DNA of 64,000 bases from Lentihominibacter butyricus (GTDB taxonomy: Bacteria > Bacillota > Clostridia > Peptostreptococcales > Anaerovoracaceae), in assembly GCF_025567305.1 (NCBI RefSeq), contig NZ_JAOQJP010000008.1, forward strand, positions 72,516 to 136,515, read 5' to 3'. Each line of letters begins with the position of its first letter. Position 1 is the stretch's first letter. The notes beneath the pieces were generated by a model, which was not told the DNA's origin, did no database searches, and saw only the letters and a program-made list of their open reading frames with translations. Position numbers and translations under genes: made by a program. Below are positions 9,459 to 17,343 of the stretch, one piece after another.

Positions 9459-10052
9459 ATGAATGTTTCGGATAAAATAATAGAGCTGGCAAAAGAAAAC
9501 AATGGCATTATTACAACAGCGGTTCTTTCTGAAAATGGAATATTACGCGGGAACTTAAAAAAGCTTGTTGATGATAGCAGGCTGGAAAAAACTGCAAGAG
9601 GAGTATATATTTTGCCAGAAATATGGGAAGATGAATTTGTCAATCTGCAGGCGAGATTTAAAAAAGGTATTTTTTCCAATGAGACAGCACTTTTTTTATG
9701 GGATTTGACAGATCGAACACCGAATAAGTATGATATGACATTTCCAAATAATTATAATTTAACTAATGCAAGGACCGCAGGAGTAAACTGCTCCAGAGTG
9801 AAGCGGGAGTGGTATCTCGAGGGAAAAACTCAAACTGAATCTCCGGGTGGGAATAAAATAGCAGCATATAATATGGAGCGAACCTTATGTGATATTTTGC
9901 GTAAAAGAGGGGGAACAGATACGGGTATTATTACAGAGGCGTTCAAACGGTATGTAGCTAGAAAAGATAAGAACATCCCGCTTTTGTCAGAGTATGCGAA
10001 GAAATTTCATATTGAAGAAAAAGTAAGAGTTTATCTGGAGGTGCTGCTATGA
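9459..10052 (+). CDS. abiEi: AbiEi-type antitoxin / transcriptional repressor
   Basis: Antitoxin and autoregulator of a type IV toxin-antitoxin pair. The N-terminal ~70 residues form a winged HTH (IIELAKENNGIITTAVLSENGI, then RLEKTARGVYILPE, typical of the AbiEi N-domain), followed by the AbiEi C-domain with SNETALFLWDLTDRTP and the ERTLCDILR stretch. The start at 9459 follows a clear RBS (AAGAAGGTGG); an in-frame ATG-less extension upstream would run into the operator. The stop overlaps the toxin start by four bases (ATGA), typical of translationally coupled abiE pairs. Length of 197 residues is normal for the family. Confidence 0.9.
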   Translation: MNVSDKIIELAKENNGIITTAVLSENGILRGNLKKLVDDSRLEKTARGVYILPEIWEDEFVNLQARFKKGIFSNETALFLWDLTDRTPNKYDMTFPNNYNLTNARTAGVNCSRVKREWYLEGKTQTESPGGNKIAAYNMERTLCDILRKRGGTDTGIITEAFKRYVARKDKNIPLLSEYAKKFHIEEKVRVYLEVLL

Positions 10053-10891
10053 AAAATGCAATGCAGCTTAAAGCTGTCATTAAGAATATATCGAAAGATA
10101 AACACATCTCGGCACAACTTGTGATGCAAAACTATATGCTGGAGCGTCTGCTGGAAAGAATCTCCATTTCAAAATATCGTCAGAACTTCATATTAAAAGG
10201 TGGTTTCCTGATTGCCGCAATGGTAGGTTTAGATACCCGTGCCACTATGGATATGGATGCAACGATTAAAGGCTGGCCTGTTAATGAAGAGAGTATTCAG
10301 AAGATGTTTTTGGATATCTGTGAAATCGATCTGCATGATGATGTGACTTTTGAACTTAAGAAAATCGGTGAGATCCGTGAGGGCGATGAATACACAGGGT
10401 ATCGTGTTTCGTTGTCAGCGAATTATCCACCAATGGCTGTGCCTTTGAAACTCGATATCACCACAGGCGATAAAATCACGCCAAGGGAGATAGAATACCG
10501 TTTTAAACTGTTACTGGAAGACAGAGAAATTTCTGTTCTTGCATATAACCTGGAAACAGTTATGGCAGAAAAGCTGGAAACTGTTGTTTCAAGAGGTGAT
10601 CAGAATACAAGACCGAGAGATTACTATGATATTTATATTCTTGATAAACTGCAGTATAAAAATATTGAAATCGGAGCTTTGAAAGCGGCACTGGATGCGA
10701 CATCTGAAAAGCGTGGTTCTAAAAAGCTTTTAAAAGATTATAAGAACATAATTGATGTTGTAAGAAACAGCGACGTGATGATAAAGCAATGGCAGATTTA
10801 TCAGAAAGATTTTGAATATGCCGCACATATCAGCTTCACTCAGGTTTGTGAAGCTGTGGTACAGATGATGGATTTGTGTGTTGGAGATTGA
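10049..10891 (+). CDS. abiEii: AbiEii-type nucleotidyltransferase toxin
   Basis: Toxin of the type IV pair. AbiEii proteins are DNA-polymerase-beta-like nucleotidyltransferases that inhibit growth, in characterised members by modifying tRNA. Visible motifs: FILKGGFLIAAM near residues 47-58 (the [GS]G loop), the catalytic Asp pair in TRATMDMDATIKG near 67-79, LKLDITTGD near 135, and the family helix NLETVMAEKLETVVSRGDQNTRPRDYYDIYIL near 168-199. The GTG-free start ATG overlaps the antitoxin stop. All motif residues expected for an active toxin appear to be present. A terminator follows at 10963. Confidence 0.92.
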   Translation: MKNAMQLKAVIKNISKDKHISAQLVMQNYMLERLLERISISKYRQNFILKGGFLIAAMVGLDTRATMDMDATIKGWPVNEESIQKMFLDICEIDLHDDVTFELKKIGEIREGDEYTGYRVSLSANYPPMAVPLKLDITTGDKITPREIEYRFKLLLEDREISVLAYNLETVMAEKLETVVSRGDQNTRPRDYYDIYILDKLQYKNIEIGALKAALDATSEKRGSKKLLKDYKNIIDVVRNSDVMIKQWQIYQKDFEYAAHISFTQVCEAVVQMMDLCVGD

Positions 10892-10962
10892 GATGAGGAA
10901 AGGGGTTTCAGCATAGGTTTACTTTTTCATTTAACCTGTGGTTTGAAAACTTGATTGGTACT

Positions 10963-10990
10963 AAAGAGGCGAAAAACGCCTCTTTTTATT
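10963..10990 (+). terminator. Intrinsic terminator after abiE
   Basis: AAAGAGGCG (10963-10971), five-A loop, CGCCTCTTT (10977-10985) then TTATTTT. It separates abiE from the LexA-like repressor promoter. Confidence 0.88.
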
Positions 10991-11007
10991 TTGCAGTCAT
11001 TTCCCTG

Positions 11008-11060
11008 TTGCATAAAAAAGAACATATGTTTATAATACAAATACAGGAACAAAATGTTCC
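11008..11060 (+). promoter_or_regulatory. Promoter with LexA-type operator upstream of the S24 repressor
   Basis: TTGCAT (11008-11013), 17-base spacer and TATAAT (11031-11036). GAACATATGTTT (11020-11031), which fits the Gram-positive SOS-box pattern GAAC-N4-GTTY, lies between the two boxes. A second palindrome, GGAAC-AAAAT-GTTCC (11046-11060), covers the start region but has one base too many in the centre for a standard SOS box. Repression by the downstream protein is likely. Confidence 0.72.
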
Positions 11061-11078
11061 GGATAGAAAGGAGGCAGC

Positions 11079-11675
11079 ATGAGGTCAAAGGATCCGGATA
11101 TAATGAAGAGGATCGTGGACTTTGTGGAGGCGTATCATCTTGATTACAATTCATCGCCGTCGCTCCGGGTGATAGCGGATGGCGTGGGGATCGGCAGCAC
11201 GACGGTCTACCGGTATCTGATGGAGATGAATGAACGCGGGATGATATGCTACGACGGAAAGACGATCCGAAATGAGAAGATCGATAAATCACAACGCGGG
11301 ACGATACGGGCAGCGGTCATAGGGCGGATTGCATGCGGGATCCCGAATCTGGCGGAACAGCATGTCGAGGGATATGTGAACCTGCCGGAGTCACTGTTCG
11401 GACAGGGGAACTTCTACATCCTGCGAGCGAGCGGATGTTCCATGACAGAAGCCGGGATCGATGATGGGGACCTGGTGGTGATCCGGGAACAGAATACTGC
11501 AGAGGACGGGCAGATCGTCGTGGCACTGGTGGATGATGAAGCCACATTGAAACGTTTTTTCCATGAAGGTGACAGGATAAGACTCCACCCGGAGAACCCG
11601 CGGATGAAGGATATCTTCGTGACGGACTGCCGGATACAGGGCGTGGCGGTCAAGGTCATACATGACCTGATGTAA
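11079..11675 (+). CDS. LexA-like S24 self-cleaving repressor
   Basis: N-terminal HTH (residues ~10-60, PSLRVIADGVGIGSTTVYRYL) plus a C-terminal S24 peptidase domain. The self-cleavage dyad is visible: Ser121 in GCSMTEAGI and Lys158 in EATLKRF. The scissile site is probably in IACGIP near residues 84-88, Cys-Gly instead of the more usual Ala-Gly. RecA-stimulated autocleavage would release the operators upstream. Strong RBS (AAAGGAGG). It heads a set of small genes ending in an integrase, so it is probably the master repressor of the integrated element rather than the cell's own LexA, though housekeeping LexA cannot be excluded. Confidence 0.88.
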   Translation: MRSKDPDIMKRIVDFVEAYHLDYNSSPSLRVIADGVGIGSTTVYRYLMEMNERGMICYDGKTIRNEKIDKSQRGTIRAAVIGRIACGIPNLAEQHVEGYVNLPESLFGQGNFYILRASGCSMTEAGIDDGDLVVIREQNTAEDGQIVVALVDDEATLKRFFHEGDRIRLHPENPRMKDIFVTDCRIQGVAVKVIHDLM

Positions 11676-11717
11676 TACGGACAGTACAGAGATATTCCGT
11701 TCAGAGGAGGGAAGAAA

Positions 11718-11897
11718 TTGGATAGAAAAGATGAAAAATCCTATGCGATGTGTCCGAAATGCGGCACAGAGCTTTTCAAGGCAAGGACAGCAGACGGTGC
11801 AGAAGTATGCTGCAGGAAATGCAAGAGAAAATACGAAGTGAAGCTGCAGACAGGATCCCTTCAGCTCAGGGAGATCACTGCAACGTACAGCGCATGA
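11718..11897 (+). CDS. Small two-CXXC zinc-ribbon protein
   Basis: A 59-residue protein beginning at TTG after GAGGAGGG. It has CPKC at residues 12-15 and CCRKC near 31-35, the four-cysteine pattern of a zinc ribbon like those in phage Com-type regulators. It follows the repressor by 42 bases on the same strand and is likely part of the same unit. Function beyond metal binding is unknown. The coordinates of the TTG may be off by a base or two because I counted by hand from the stop. Confidence 0.5.
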   Translation: MDRKDEKSYAMCPKCGTELFKARTADGAEVCCRKCKRKYEVKLQTGSLQLREITATYSA

Positions 11898-12127
11898 ACG
11901 TAAGGCTGATGCAGCTGTGGAAACAGACGAGCATGTATCAGAATGAAAATCGAATAAGATGAGGATACCACGGGAGTGTCATATTCGGGAGTCGCCGTCA
12001 GAGACACCGGATGGTATTCGGGAGTTTGCAGAGACTGGATTTGAGAATCGTCATCAGGAGCCTGGCAGAACATTAGTGATCCTTTAACAGGATGATGTTT
12101 TGCCGGGCTTTTTTTGTACTCTTTTTC

Positions 12128-12177
12128 AGCTCTTTACCGGATCACTGATGTGAGCCAGCACCGGTAAGGAGCTTTTT
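12128..12177 (+). terminator. Intrinsic terminator-like hairpin
   Basis: AGCTCTTTACCGG (12128-12140) pairs with CCGGTAAGGAGCT (12160-12172) with one mismatch, followed by TTTTTC. The region 11898-12256 holds this hairpin and short open frames rich in ATTCGGGAG repeats with no recognisable product. Confidence 0.65.
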
Positions 12178-12256
12178 CATGAAGAGGATCAGAGGACCGT
12201 GACCAGCGGATTTTGAAGAAGTCATATCACTACATTCAGAATTCGGAGGTTACAGA

Positions 12257-12673
12257 ATGAAAATCACATATAGATTCATCAATGGAGATATCGTGGAGAT
12301 CGAAGCGGATCAGGAGATCGGAGAAGTGATCCTGGAACTCGAACGGCAGGAAAGATGCAATGATCATACGGAAACAAGGAGACACAGCAGGCTGGACTGT
12401 AATGATGACAAGAGCAGCTGGCAGATCGATGAGCGGGCACTGGAGGAAGGAGCAGAGTGCCTCATCAGATGTGGTGGCAGGACATTCTGTCACGGAGACA
12501 GAAGGCTGAAGGATGCCGCATCGAAACTGACAAACAGGCAGAAAGAACTTCTCACGGAGCATATCATCGGAGGCGTTTCTGTGGAAGAATATGCGAAAAA
12601 ACGAGGCCTCACAGAGCGTGCTGTATGGAGCCTGAAAAAAAGGACTTTGAAAAATTTAAAGAATAATTTGTAG
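12257..12673 (+). CDS. Sigma-70 region-4-like HTH protein of the element
   Basis: 138 residues; the C-terminal part (about 88-138) reads LTNRQKELLTEHIIGGVSVEEYAKKRGLTERAVWSLKKRTLKNLK, a sigma region 4 / HTH of the kind found in small sigma-like activators of integrative elements. The N-terminal half (KITYRFINGDIVEIEADQEIGEVILELERQE) resembles proteins from Tn916-like and other conjugative elements. Good RBS (GGAGG) ten bases upstream. It probably regulates element genes rather than acting as a full sigma factor, since no region 2 is present. Confidence 0.72.
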   Translation: MKITYRFINGDIVEIEADQEIGEVILELERQERCNDHTETRRHSRLDCNDDKSSWQIDERALEEGAECLIRCGGRTFCHGDRRLKDAASKLTNRQKELLTEHIIGGVSVEEYAKKRGLTERAVWSLKKRTLKNLKNNL

Positions 12674-12699
12674 GAAATGTTCAGTTTTCGGACTTTTCG

Positions 12700-13160
12700 T
12701 GGACCTTATATGAGAGGAGAAATTCCCTCTTGAGTATGAAAGTGGATACACATTCATTCGGGTACCTTACTGACCGGTGCGAGCATGGATACGATGCGCC
12801 AGGACCCCCGCAGGGGCGAGCGGAAATGTCTTCGTCTGAAATGCAGGACAGCAACCTGCAGATGCAATGACCTCCGGCAGGGATAATGATACTCCCGTCC
12901 AGTCACAGTCCGAGCGGCCACGGCCGCCGCAGGCAATGAGGGCGGCTCTGTGAAAACCACAGAGGGGGCAGATCCCCGTGAGACGGTGTTCGCTGACCGT
13001 CGCCTGAATGTTTCCCGATGATCCCGGGGTGTCGTGGACAAATGCAGGATCCAGAAATGATAGTAAACGGTGCTGCCGTCAGGGTCTCTGCCGGTGCACC
13101 GTTCTACATGGAGTTCTGCACGGGATATCAGAGAAAATCTGTGTGTTCACGGAAAGTGAG
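12700..13160. other. G+C-rich intergenic stretch without a supported gene
   Basis: Between the two sigma-like genes lie ~490 bases with several short inverted repeats (GAGAGGAG...CCCTCTT near 12713-12734; GCGGCC-rich block near 12915; GACGGTGTTCGCTGACCGTC near 12981) but no frame with an RBS, a start and plausible composition. It may contain a structured RNA or a transfer/excision site. I see no tRNA or known RNA. Confidence 0.35.
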
Positions 13161-13164
13161 GAGA

Positions 13165-13470
13165 ATGATGAACAATGAGTACGATCAGGCTTATGAAGAT
13201 TATGGAAGGATGATCGATAACCTTTTAGCTGCGTCTGATGTAAAAAAGGCTTTTCTTACAAAGGGAAGCCGGAGATGGACCGGAAAGGTGAGCGATGAGT
13301 TCCTTCGAGAAGGATTGTCACATCTGACGGACAGACAGCTCAGGATCATCGAGATGATCCTGTTTGAAAACAGATGTGTCGAGGACGTGTGCAGGAGCAT
13401 GGATCTGATGATGTCGGATTTTAGAAGCGAACTTCAGGAAATGAGAAGGACACTTATTAGGTACATATAG
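13165..13470 (+). CDS. Small sigma-region-4-like protein upstream of mazF
   Basis: About 101 residues starting at ATGATG after GTGAGGAG; the C-terminal half reads LTDRQLRIIEMILFENRCVEDVCRSMDLMMSDFRSELQEMRRTL, an HTH with sigma region 4 character. It ends 12 bases before the MazF-like gene. Position immediately before a toxin gene is where an antitoxin usually lies, but it has no AbrB/RHH-type antitoxin signature, so the antitoxin role is only a possibility. The alternative is a regulator paralogous to the gene at 12257. Confidence 0.55.
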   Translation: MMNNEYDQAYEDYGRMIDNLLAASDVKKAFLTKGSRRWTGKVSDEFLREGLSHLTDRQLRIIEMILFENRCVEDVCRSMDLMMSDFRSELQEMRRTLIRYI

Positions 13471-13482
13471 AGGAGGCTTGGA

Positions 13483-13875
13483 ATGATCGATAAAGACAGA
13501 ACAGTAAAACGGGGAGATGTATATTATGCGGATCTTTCAGATCGCAAAGGAAGCCTGCAGAAAGGGATAAGACCGGTGGTGATCACTCAGTCCGACCACC
13601 TGAACAGATCATCCACTACATATATCGGAGCAGCGATAACGAGCATACTGAAAAAGCAGGATGCATCCTATCATGTGGTGCTGCCGATGATAAAGGGACT
13701 TCCGAAAAAGAGTATGGTGCTGGCGGAGCAGAGATGGACATTTGACAGAAGTGAACTGATCGAATACAGATGCACGCTGAATGAAAATCTAATGAAAAAA
13801 GTGAAGCACGCATGTGATTTGGCGGAGAGATCTGATATCCGATACAGACACAGAAGGAAATCTGTATCAAAATAA
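13483..13875 (+). CDS. MazF/PemK-type endoribonuclease toxin
   Basis: 130 residues with the PemK/MazF fold motifs: VKRGDVYYADLSDRKGSLQKGIRPVVI near residues 8-34 (the RGDVYY, G-RPVVI core), AAITSILKK near 49-57 and KKSMVLAEQRWTFDRSELIE near 73-92, where Ser and the EQ-RT/D pattern are typical. MazF proteins cleave mRNA at short sequences. RBS is GAGGAGG eight bases upstream. No canonical mazE is adjacent; the small protein upstream is the only candidate partner. In an integrative element it would act as an addiction module. Confidence 0.87.
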   Translation: MIDKDRTVKRGDVYYADLSDRKGSLQKGIRPVVITQSDHLNRSSTTYIGAAITSILKKQDASYHVVLPMIKGLPKKSMVLAEQRWTFDRSELIEYRCTLNENLMKKVKHACDLAERSDIRYRHRRKSVSK

Positions 13876-13909
13876 AACAGATCCATGCAGGATGGAAGGA
13901 GGAACAGAT

Positions 13910-14236
13910 ATGGCATCAAGCCCTGAAATTATAAGAAAACAGCGACAGGCACTGCAGCCTGAAAGAAAGAAAGTGGATGATAAAAATGAAAAGATAGACA
14001 CTTCAAAGATAGAGAAACCTTCCTGCCTTTCCAGTGAGGTGAGATTCTATGGTATCGCGGAGCTGGTGGAGATGCTGGGATGGAGCAGACATACGGTCCT
14101 GAAGCTGTTTGGAGATCCGGAATTCCCTGCAGTGGACTTCGGAAAAAGAAAAGTCGTGGAATCTCACGCACTGATCGAATATTTTTCCAGAAGGAGAACG
14201 AAAAAAGAGGAACGTTACTGGCGCATGAAGGCATAG
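13910..14236 (+). CDS. Excisionase-like HTH protein
   Basis: 108 residues starting at ATGGCATC after AAGGAGGAAC. Basic, polar N-terminus (to ~45), then a MerR/Xis-like winged HTH: VRFYGIAELVEMLGWSRHTVLKLFGDPEFPAVDFGKRKVVESHALIEYFSRR. Its place directly before the integrase is where recombination directionality factors of tyrosine-recombinase elements lie. It probably promotes excision with the integrase; a simple DNA-binding regulator is the alternative. Confidence 0.8.
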   Translation: MASSPEIIRKQRQALQPERKKVDDKNEKIDTSKIEKPSCLSSEVRFYGIAELVEMLGWSRHTVLKLFGDPEFPAVDFGKRKVVESHALIEYFSRRRTKKEERYWRMKA

Positions 14237-14361
14237 TATAGTCAAGTCTGCGAATCGGAAAATGGCACAGTGGATGATATTCTCCCTGTGCCGTATTATT
14301 TTAACAGCAGCTGCAGACGTTACAGATAAATATGAAGAGAAGATACAGGAGACGACAGCAG

Positions 14362-15516
14362 ATGAAAAAACAGAAGAAAGAAAATGGATCGGGTACATTC
14401 CGGATCGTGAATGGGAAATATAACTACCGCTTTTTCTATATCGATGAATTCGGTGAGAAAAAGAGAAAATCGTTTTCAGGTGTGACGAAGGATGAATGTC
14501 TGCAGCGGGCAGAAGAATTTCTGGAAAAACAGGAGAAAAGAGCCGCTGCCGTTGATCCGGACATAACGATACCGGAACTTCTGAGAAGGAAATATGAAGA
14601 AGATTATGCGATGAATTTTGTGGGCGAGCAGGGTTATGCGAGAAATCTCGGAGGGATCGCATTGCTTGAGCGGTCCGGGTTCGGAAAAATGCCGATTGTG
14701 GACATCACGGAAATGCAGATCAAAGCATTCCTTCGCAGCATGACGAAGTATTCGGACAGTGTGATAAAGAAAACATATCAGCAGCTCACGGCAGCATTCA
14801 AAGTGGCTGTGGAAAAGGGTGTCGTTGAGAGAAATCCGATGGATGCAAGTGATATACGAAGGCCGAAGTCATCAAAAAAGCATAAGGATGTAAGAGGTCT
14901 TACACAGGAGGAACAGGCACGCTTTCTGGAAGCTCTGAGAGATTTCAAGGTCCCGCGAAACCGCAACGAGTACAAGCTGCAGCTTCTGATCGAGTTGTAC
15001 AGCGGGATGAGAATGGGAGAAATCAATGCATTGAAACCGGAAAATATAGATTTTGAAAATGGACTGATACATGTACGATCCACGGTATCAAGGGGACTGG
15101 AGTACAGGGTGTTCATCAAGGAAGGTGCCAAAACGGATGCAGGGGTAAGAGATATTCCAATCAATAAAGCCCTGGAACCTGTTCTGCAGGAGGCTATGGA
15201 GAGAAAGCGGAGAAATCCGCTCGGACTGGTATTCTACGATCATCTGAAGAATGATCTGATCACAACGAGTCAGGTGAACTGTTTCTTTCACCGTATCTGT
15301 AAAAAAGCAGGGATCAGTGTCAGAGGACAGCATGCTCTGAGACATACGTTCGCAACAAGGTGCATAGAGGCGGATGTTCCGCCGGTGGTATTAAAAAAGT
15401 GGCTGGGACATAAAGACATACATATGACACTGGATATCTATGCCGATGTATTCGACAGTATGCATAACAGTGCAATGGAAAAATTTGAAGGACATGTGCT
15501 GGACATAGGGTGTTGA
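14362..15516 (+). CDS. Tyrosine recombinase / integrase of Tn916-Int type
   Basis: Site-specific recombinase for integration and excision. N-terminal arm-binding region (GTFRIVNGKYNYRFFYIDEFGEKKRKSF), SAM-like core-binding domain (~60-155), then the catalytic domain with Arg in LYSGMRMGEINAL, HALRHTFATR (HxxR), WLGHKDIHMTLDIYADV (GH...Y). All catalytic residues R, K-region, H, R, H and Tyr are present, so it should be active. I chose ATG 14362 over ATG 14332 because GGAG lies 10 bases before it. It is the last gene of the element; the attachment site should be just downstream (15517-15600) but its partner copy is not in view. Confidence 0.92.
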   Translation: MKKQKKENGSGTFRIVNGKYNYRFFYIDEFGEKKRKSFSGVTKDECLQRAEEFLEKQEKRAAAVDPDITIPELLRRKYEEDYAMNFVGEQGYARNLGGIALLERSGFGKMPIVDITEMQIKAFLRSMTKYSDSVIKKTYQQLTAAFKVAVEKGVVERNPMDASDIRRPKSSKKHKDVRGLTQEEQARFLEALRDFKVPRNRNEYKLQLLIELYSGMRMGEINALKPENIDFENGLIHVRSTVSRGLEYRVFIKEGAKTDAGVRDIPINKALEPVLQEAMERKRRNPLGLVFYDHLKNDLITTSQVNCFFHRICKKAGISVRGQHALRHTFATRCIEADVPPVVLKKWLGHKDIHMTLDIYADVFDSMHNSAMEKFEGHVLDIGC

Positions 15517-15592
15517 ATAAAAGCTGAGAATGCGTTGGTTTCAATGGATACAGCCTTTTGGTTCGCACGATCCCCGCAACCAAGAAATCACA

Positions 15593-15620
15593 CCCGAGGC
15601 ATTTTGCCTCGGGTCTTTTA
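15593..15620 (+). terminator. Intrinsic terminator after integrase
   Basis: CCCGAGGC (15593-15600), ATTTT loop, GCCTCGGG (15606-15613), then TCTTTTAATTT. Confidence 0.85.
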
Positions 15621-15716
15621 ATTTCAACGTATCCCAGCGATTGCAACGGTTTCGGCGATCTGCCACCGGTGCAGGTGAGTGCAGCCAGATGCACTCAGAT
15701 AGCATTAAAACCGGTC

Positions 15717-15740
15717 TATGTCCAACTGCGGTTGGACATA
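15717..15740. repeat. Perfect 10-bp hairpin in the region after the integrase
   Basis: TATGTCCAAC, loop TGCG, GTTGGACATA, followed by an A-rich run. The stretch 15621-16020 carries no gene I can support; short frames exist but lack RBS and family character. It is the likely transition from the integrated element to older chromosome. Confidence 0.55.
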
Positions 15741-16020
15741 AAAATAAAATCCATATAATATTGGTTCTATGGGAAGAGGTGGAATTCTATAAACAGATCG
15801 CCGTTATTGGAGTAAAAACCCGACTGAAAAGATATCCTGCATTCAGAAAGTGTTTATGGGAGTTGGAATCGTGTGCCTCTGCCTTACGGTAATTATGGTA
15901 GTGATCCTTTGTAGCTGTGCATAATGCAAGGAAAAGGTGTAAAATTCAGGTGGGATTGTTGAGGGGTCAGAGTTATTGGTTTTGTTCCCTTATTTCAGAT
16001 ACATGATTTAGGAGATGAAT

Positions 16021-16581
16021 ATGGAGAATATATTTAAAGACATCATGGAAAGTGTATATGCAGAATTGAAGCCTTTGGGATATAAGAAAGATGGTCAGAA
16101 TTTTAGACTTTTCCAGGAGGATGGATTGTGCAAGATCATAAATTTCCAGCGCGACAGATGGAATACGAAAGAGTCCATAGCTTTCACGATGAATACAGGC
16201 ATCTATTTTGAAAAAGACGTATCTATCCAAAATAAAAAATTTAAAGAATATGAATGTCTCATAAGAAACAGATTGCTTTCTGATAAATGGTGGCACATCG
16301 ATGCAGATGCTGACTGCGATGCGGTAAAGGAGGATGTAGTCGGATCCCTGGATCTGGTGCAGGAATACTTTAATGAGTTTAAAAGCAGGGAAGAGACTAT
16401 AAAAAGAATTTTAAATAATGAAGCGCAGCAGTATTCAGATACGATAGTCATGAAGTATGATACTGCAAAAATGTTAGCGGATATGGGGTATGAGCGAGAG
16501 GTATATGATCGGATAAAAGATACTGATCCGAAATATAAATTCCTGTTTGAACTGGCAGAAGAATTAAGATCGAGGGTGTGA
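16021..16581 (+). CDS. DUF4304-domain protein
   Basis: About 187 residues with the DUF4304 pattern near the N-terminus: LKPLGYKKDGQNFRLFQEDGLCKIINFQRDRWNTKESIAFTMNTGIYF. Function of the family is unknown; members are often in accessory regions next to toxin-immunity or polymorphic loci. The start ATG at 16021 is preceded by AGGAG at 6 bases; ATG at 16015 is too close to it. No membrane segment or signal peptide. Single gene between the integrase region and an intergenic stretch. Confidence 0.72.
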   Translation: MENIFKDIMESVYAELKPLGYKKDGQNFRLFQEDGLCKIINFQRDRWNTKESIAFTMNTGIYFEKDVSIQNKKFKEYECLIRNRLLSDKWWHIDADADCDAVKEDVVGSLDLVQEYFNEFKSREETIKRILNNEAQQYSDTIVMKYDTAKMLADMGYEREVYDRIKDTDPKYKFLFELAEELRSRV

Positions 16582-16906
16582 TCCCGGTGTGGATGCCTTA
16601 TTATCATGTATATGAATATTTCCGGTTCCTCGTCATCATTTGTGTAGAAAAAGGCTTTCGCGGACGTGAATACACATCGGGGTGATTTTTTGTGCAATTT
16701 AGAGTGAAGAGGCTTTTCATCTGCACAAGAATTTTGCTGTAAAAGTGAAAAATGGCGATTTGCAGGCGATTTTGCGGCAGAAATCACAATATATGGAAAA
16801 AATATGTGTAATGTTTTTTTCAAGGGTGCTCATATTACACATTTGTAGCGCCGTTTGTGCAATATTTTTTGGATCGTTGCGATCATACACAAAACCGGAT
16901 ACCATT

Positions 16907-16950
16907 TTATTGTCGAACAATTATTATCGAACAAATTATTATTGAACAAA
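16907..16950. repeat. Three tandem ~15-bp AT-rich repeats
   Basis: Three consecutive copies of TTATT(A/G)T(C/T)GAACAA(A) at 16907-16920, 16921-16935 and 16936-16950. They lie upstream of the gene at 17011 in an otherwise empty stretch (16582-17010) and may be regulator sites; nothing else is recognisable there. Confidence 0.6.
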
Positions 16951-17010
16951 CAGTAAGCAGTATGTATTATTATAGATAAAGATTTAAATCGAGCGGTAAG
17001 TAGATGTCAC

Positions 17011-17331
17011 ATGAAAGTAGAACAGTTTGTAATGGCGTACGGAGTGGAACAGGACAGGATACGGGCAATGCTCCCGGATGGGTTTGTATCGCTTCGACCG
17101 GCTGAGACTATAAATGAGAAAAAGGAGTTCTGCGACTGCGAATTTGCATGGACTTTTTCTGAAAGGGATGCACATGGCGTAAGCATCGGAAAGACGCTCC
17201 CTGCATTTGAAGAGGAACAGAAGACTCGTTATGAAAAGCAGGATTTTACACCTGAAAATGCTGCAGCGATACCATGCAGACAGGTGCTCGGATCATATAT
17301 AGTCAAATTTGAAAGAACTGAAAAGAAATGA
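17011..17331 (+). CDS. Conserved hypothetical protein paired with flavoprotein gene
   Basis: 106 residues, beginning MKVEQFVMAYGVEQDRIRAMLPDGFVSLRPAE. The N-terminus resembles proteins that precede NADPH-dependent FMN reductase genes in Clostridia, but from residue ~32 the sequence diverges quickly and the protein seems shorter than I would expect for that family, so an internal deletion is possible. It ends 13 bases before the flavoprotein start, consistent with a two-gene unit. Function unknown. Confidence 0.6.
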   Translation: MKVEQFVMAYGVEQDRIRAMLPDGFVSLRPAETINEKKEFCDCEFAWTFSERDAHGVSIGKTLPAFEEEQKTRYEKQDFTPENAAAIPCRQVLGSYIVKFERTEKK

Positions 17332-17343
17332 GGGGTGAAGTTA

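Noticed and set aside
12754..13041. Minus-strand open frame of 95 codons rich in Arg, Pro and Ser
   Set aside because: Typical of chance frames in G+C-rich non-coding DNA; no RBS or family match.
15541..15590. tRNA-like 3' end (GGTTCGCACGATCCCCGC-ACCA look)
   Set aside because: The T-loop lacks the invariant A58 pattern and no matching acceptor or anticodon arm exists upstream.
15530..15892. Open frames of 66 and 120 codons after the integrase
   Set aside because: They cross the integrase terminator and a perfect hairpin and lack RBS; composition is not coding-like.
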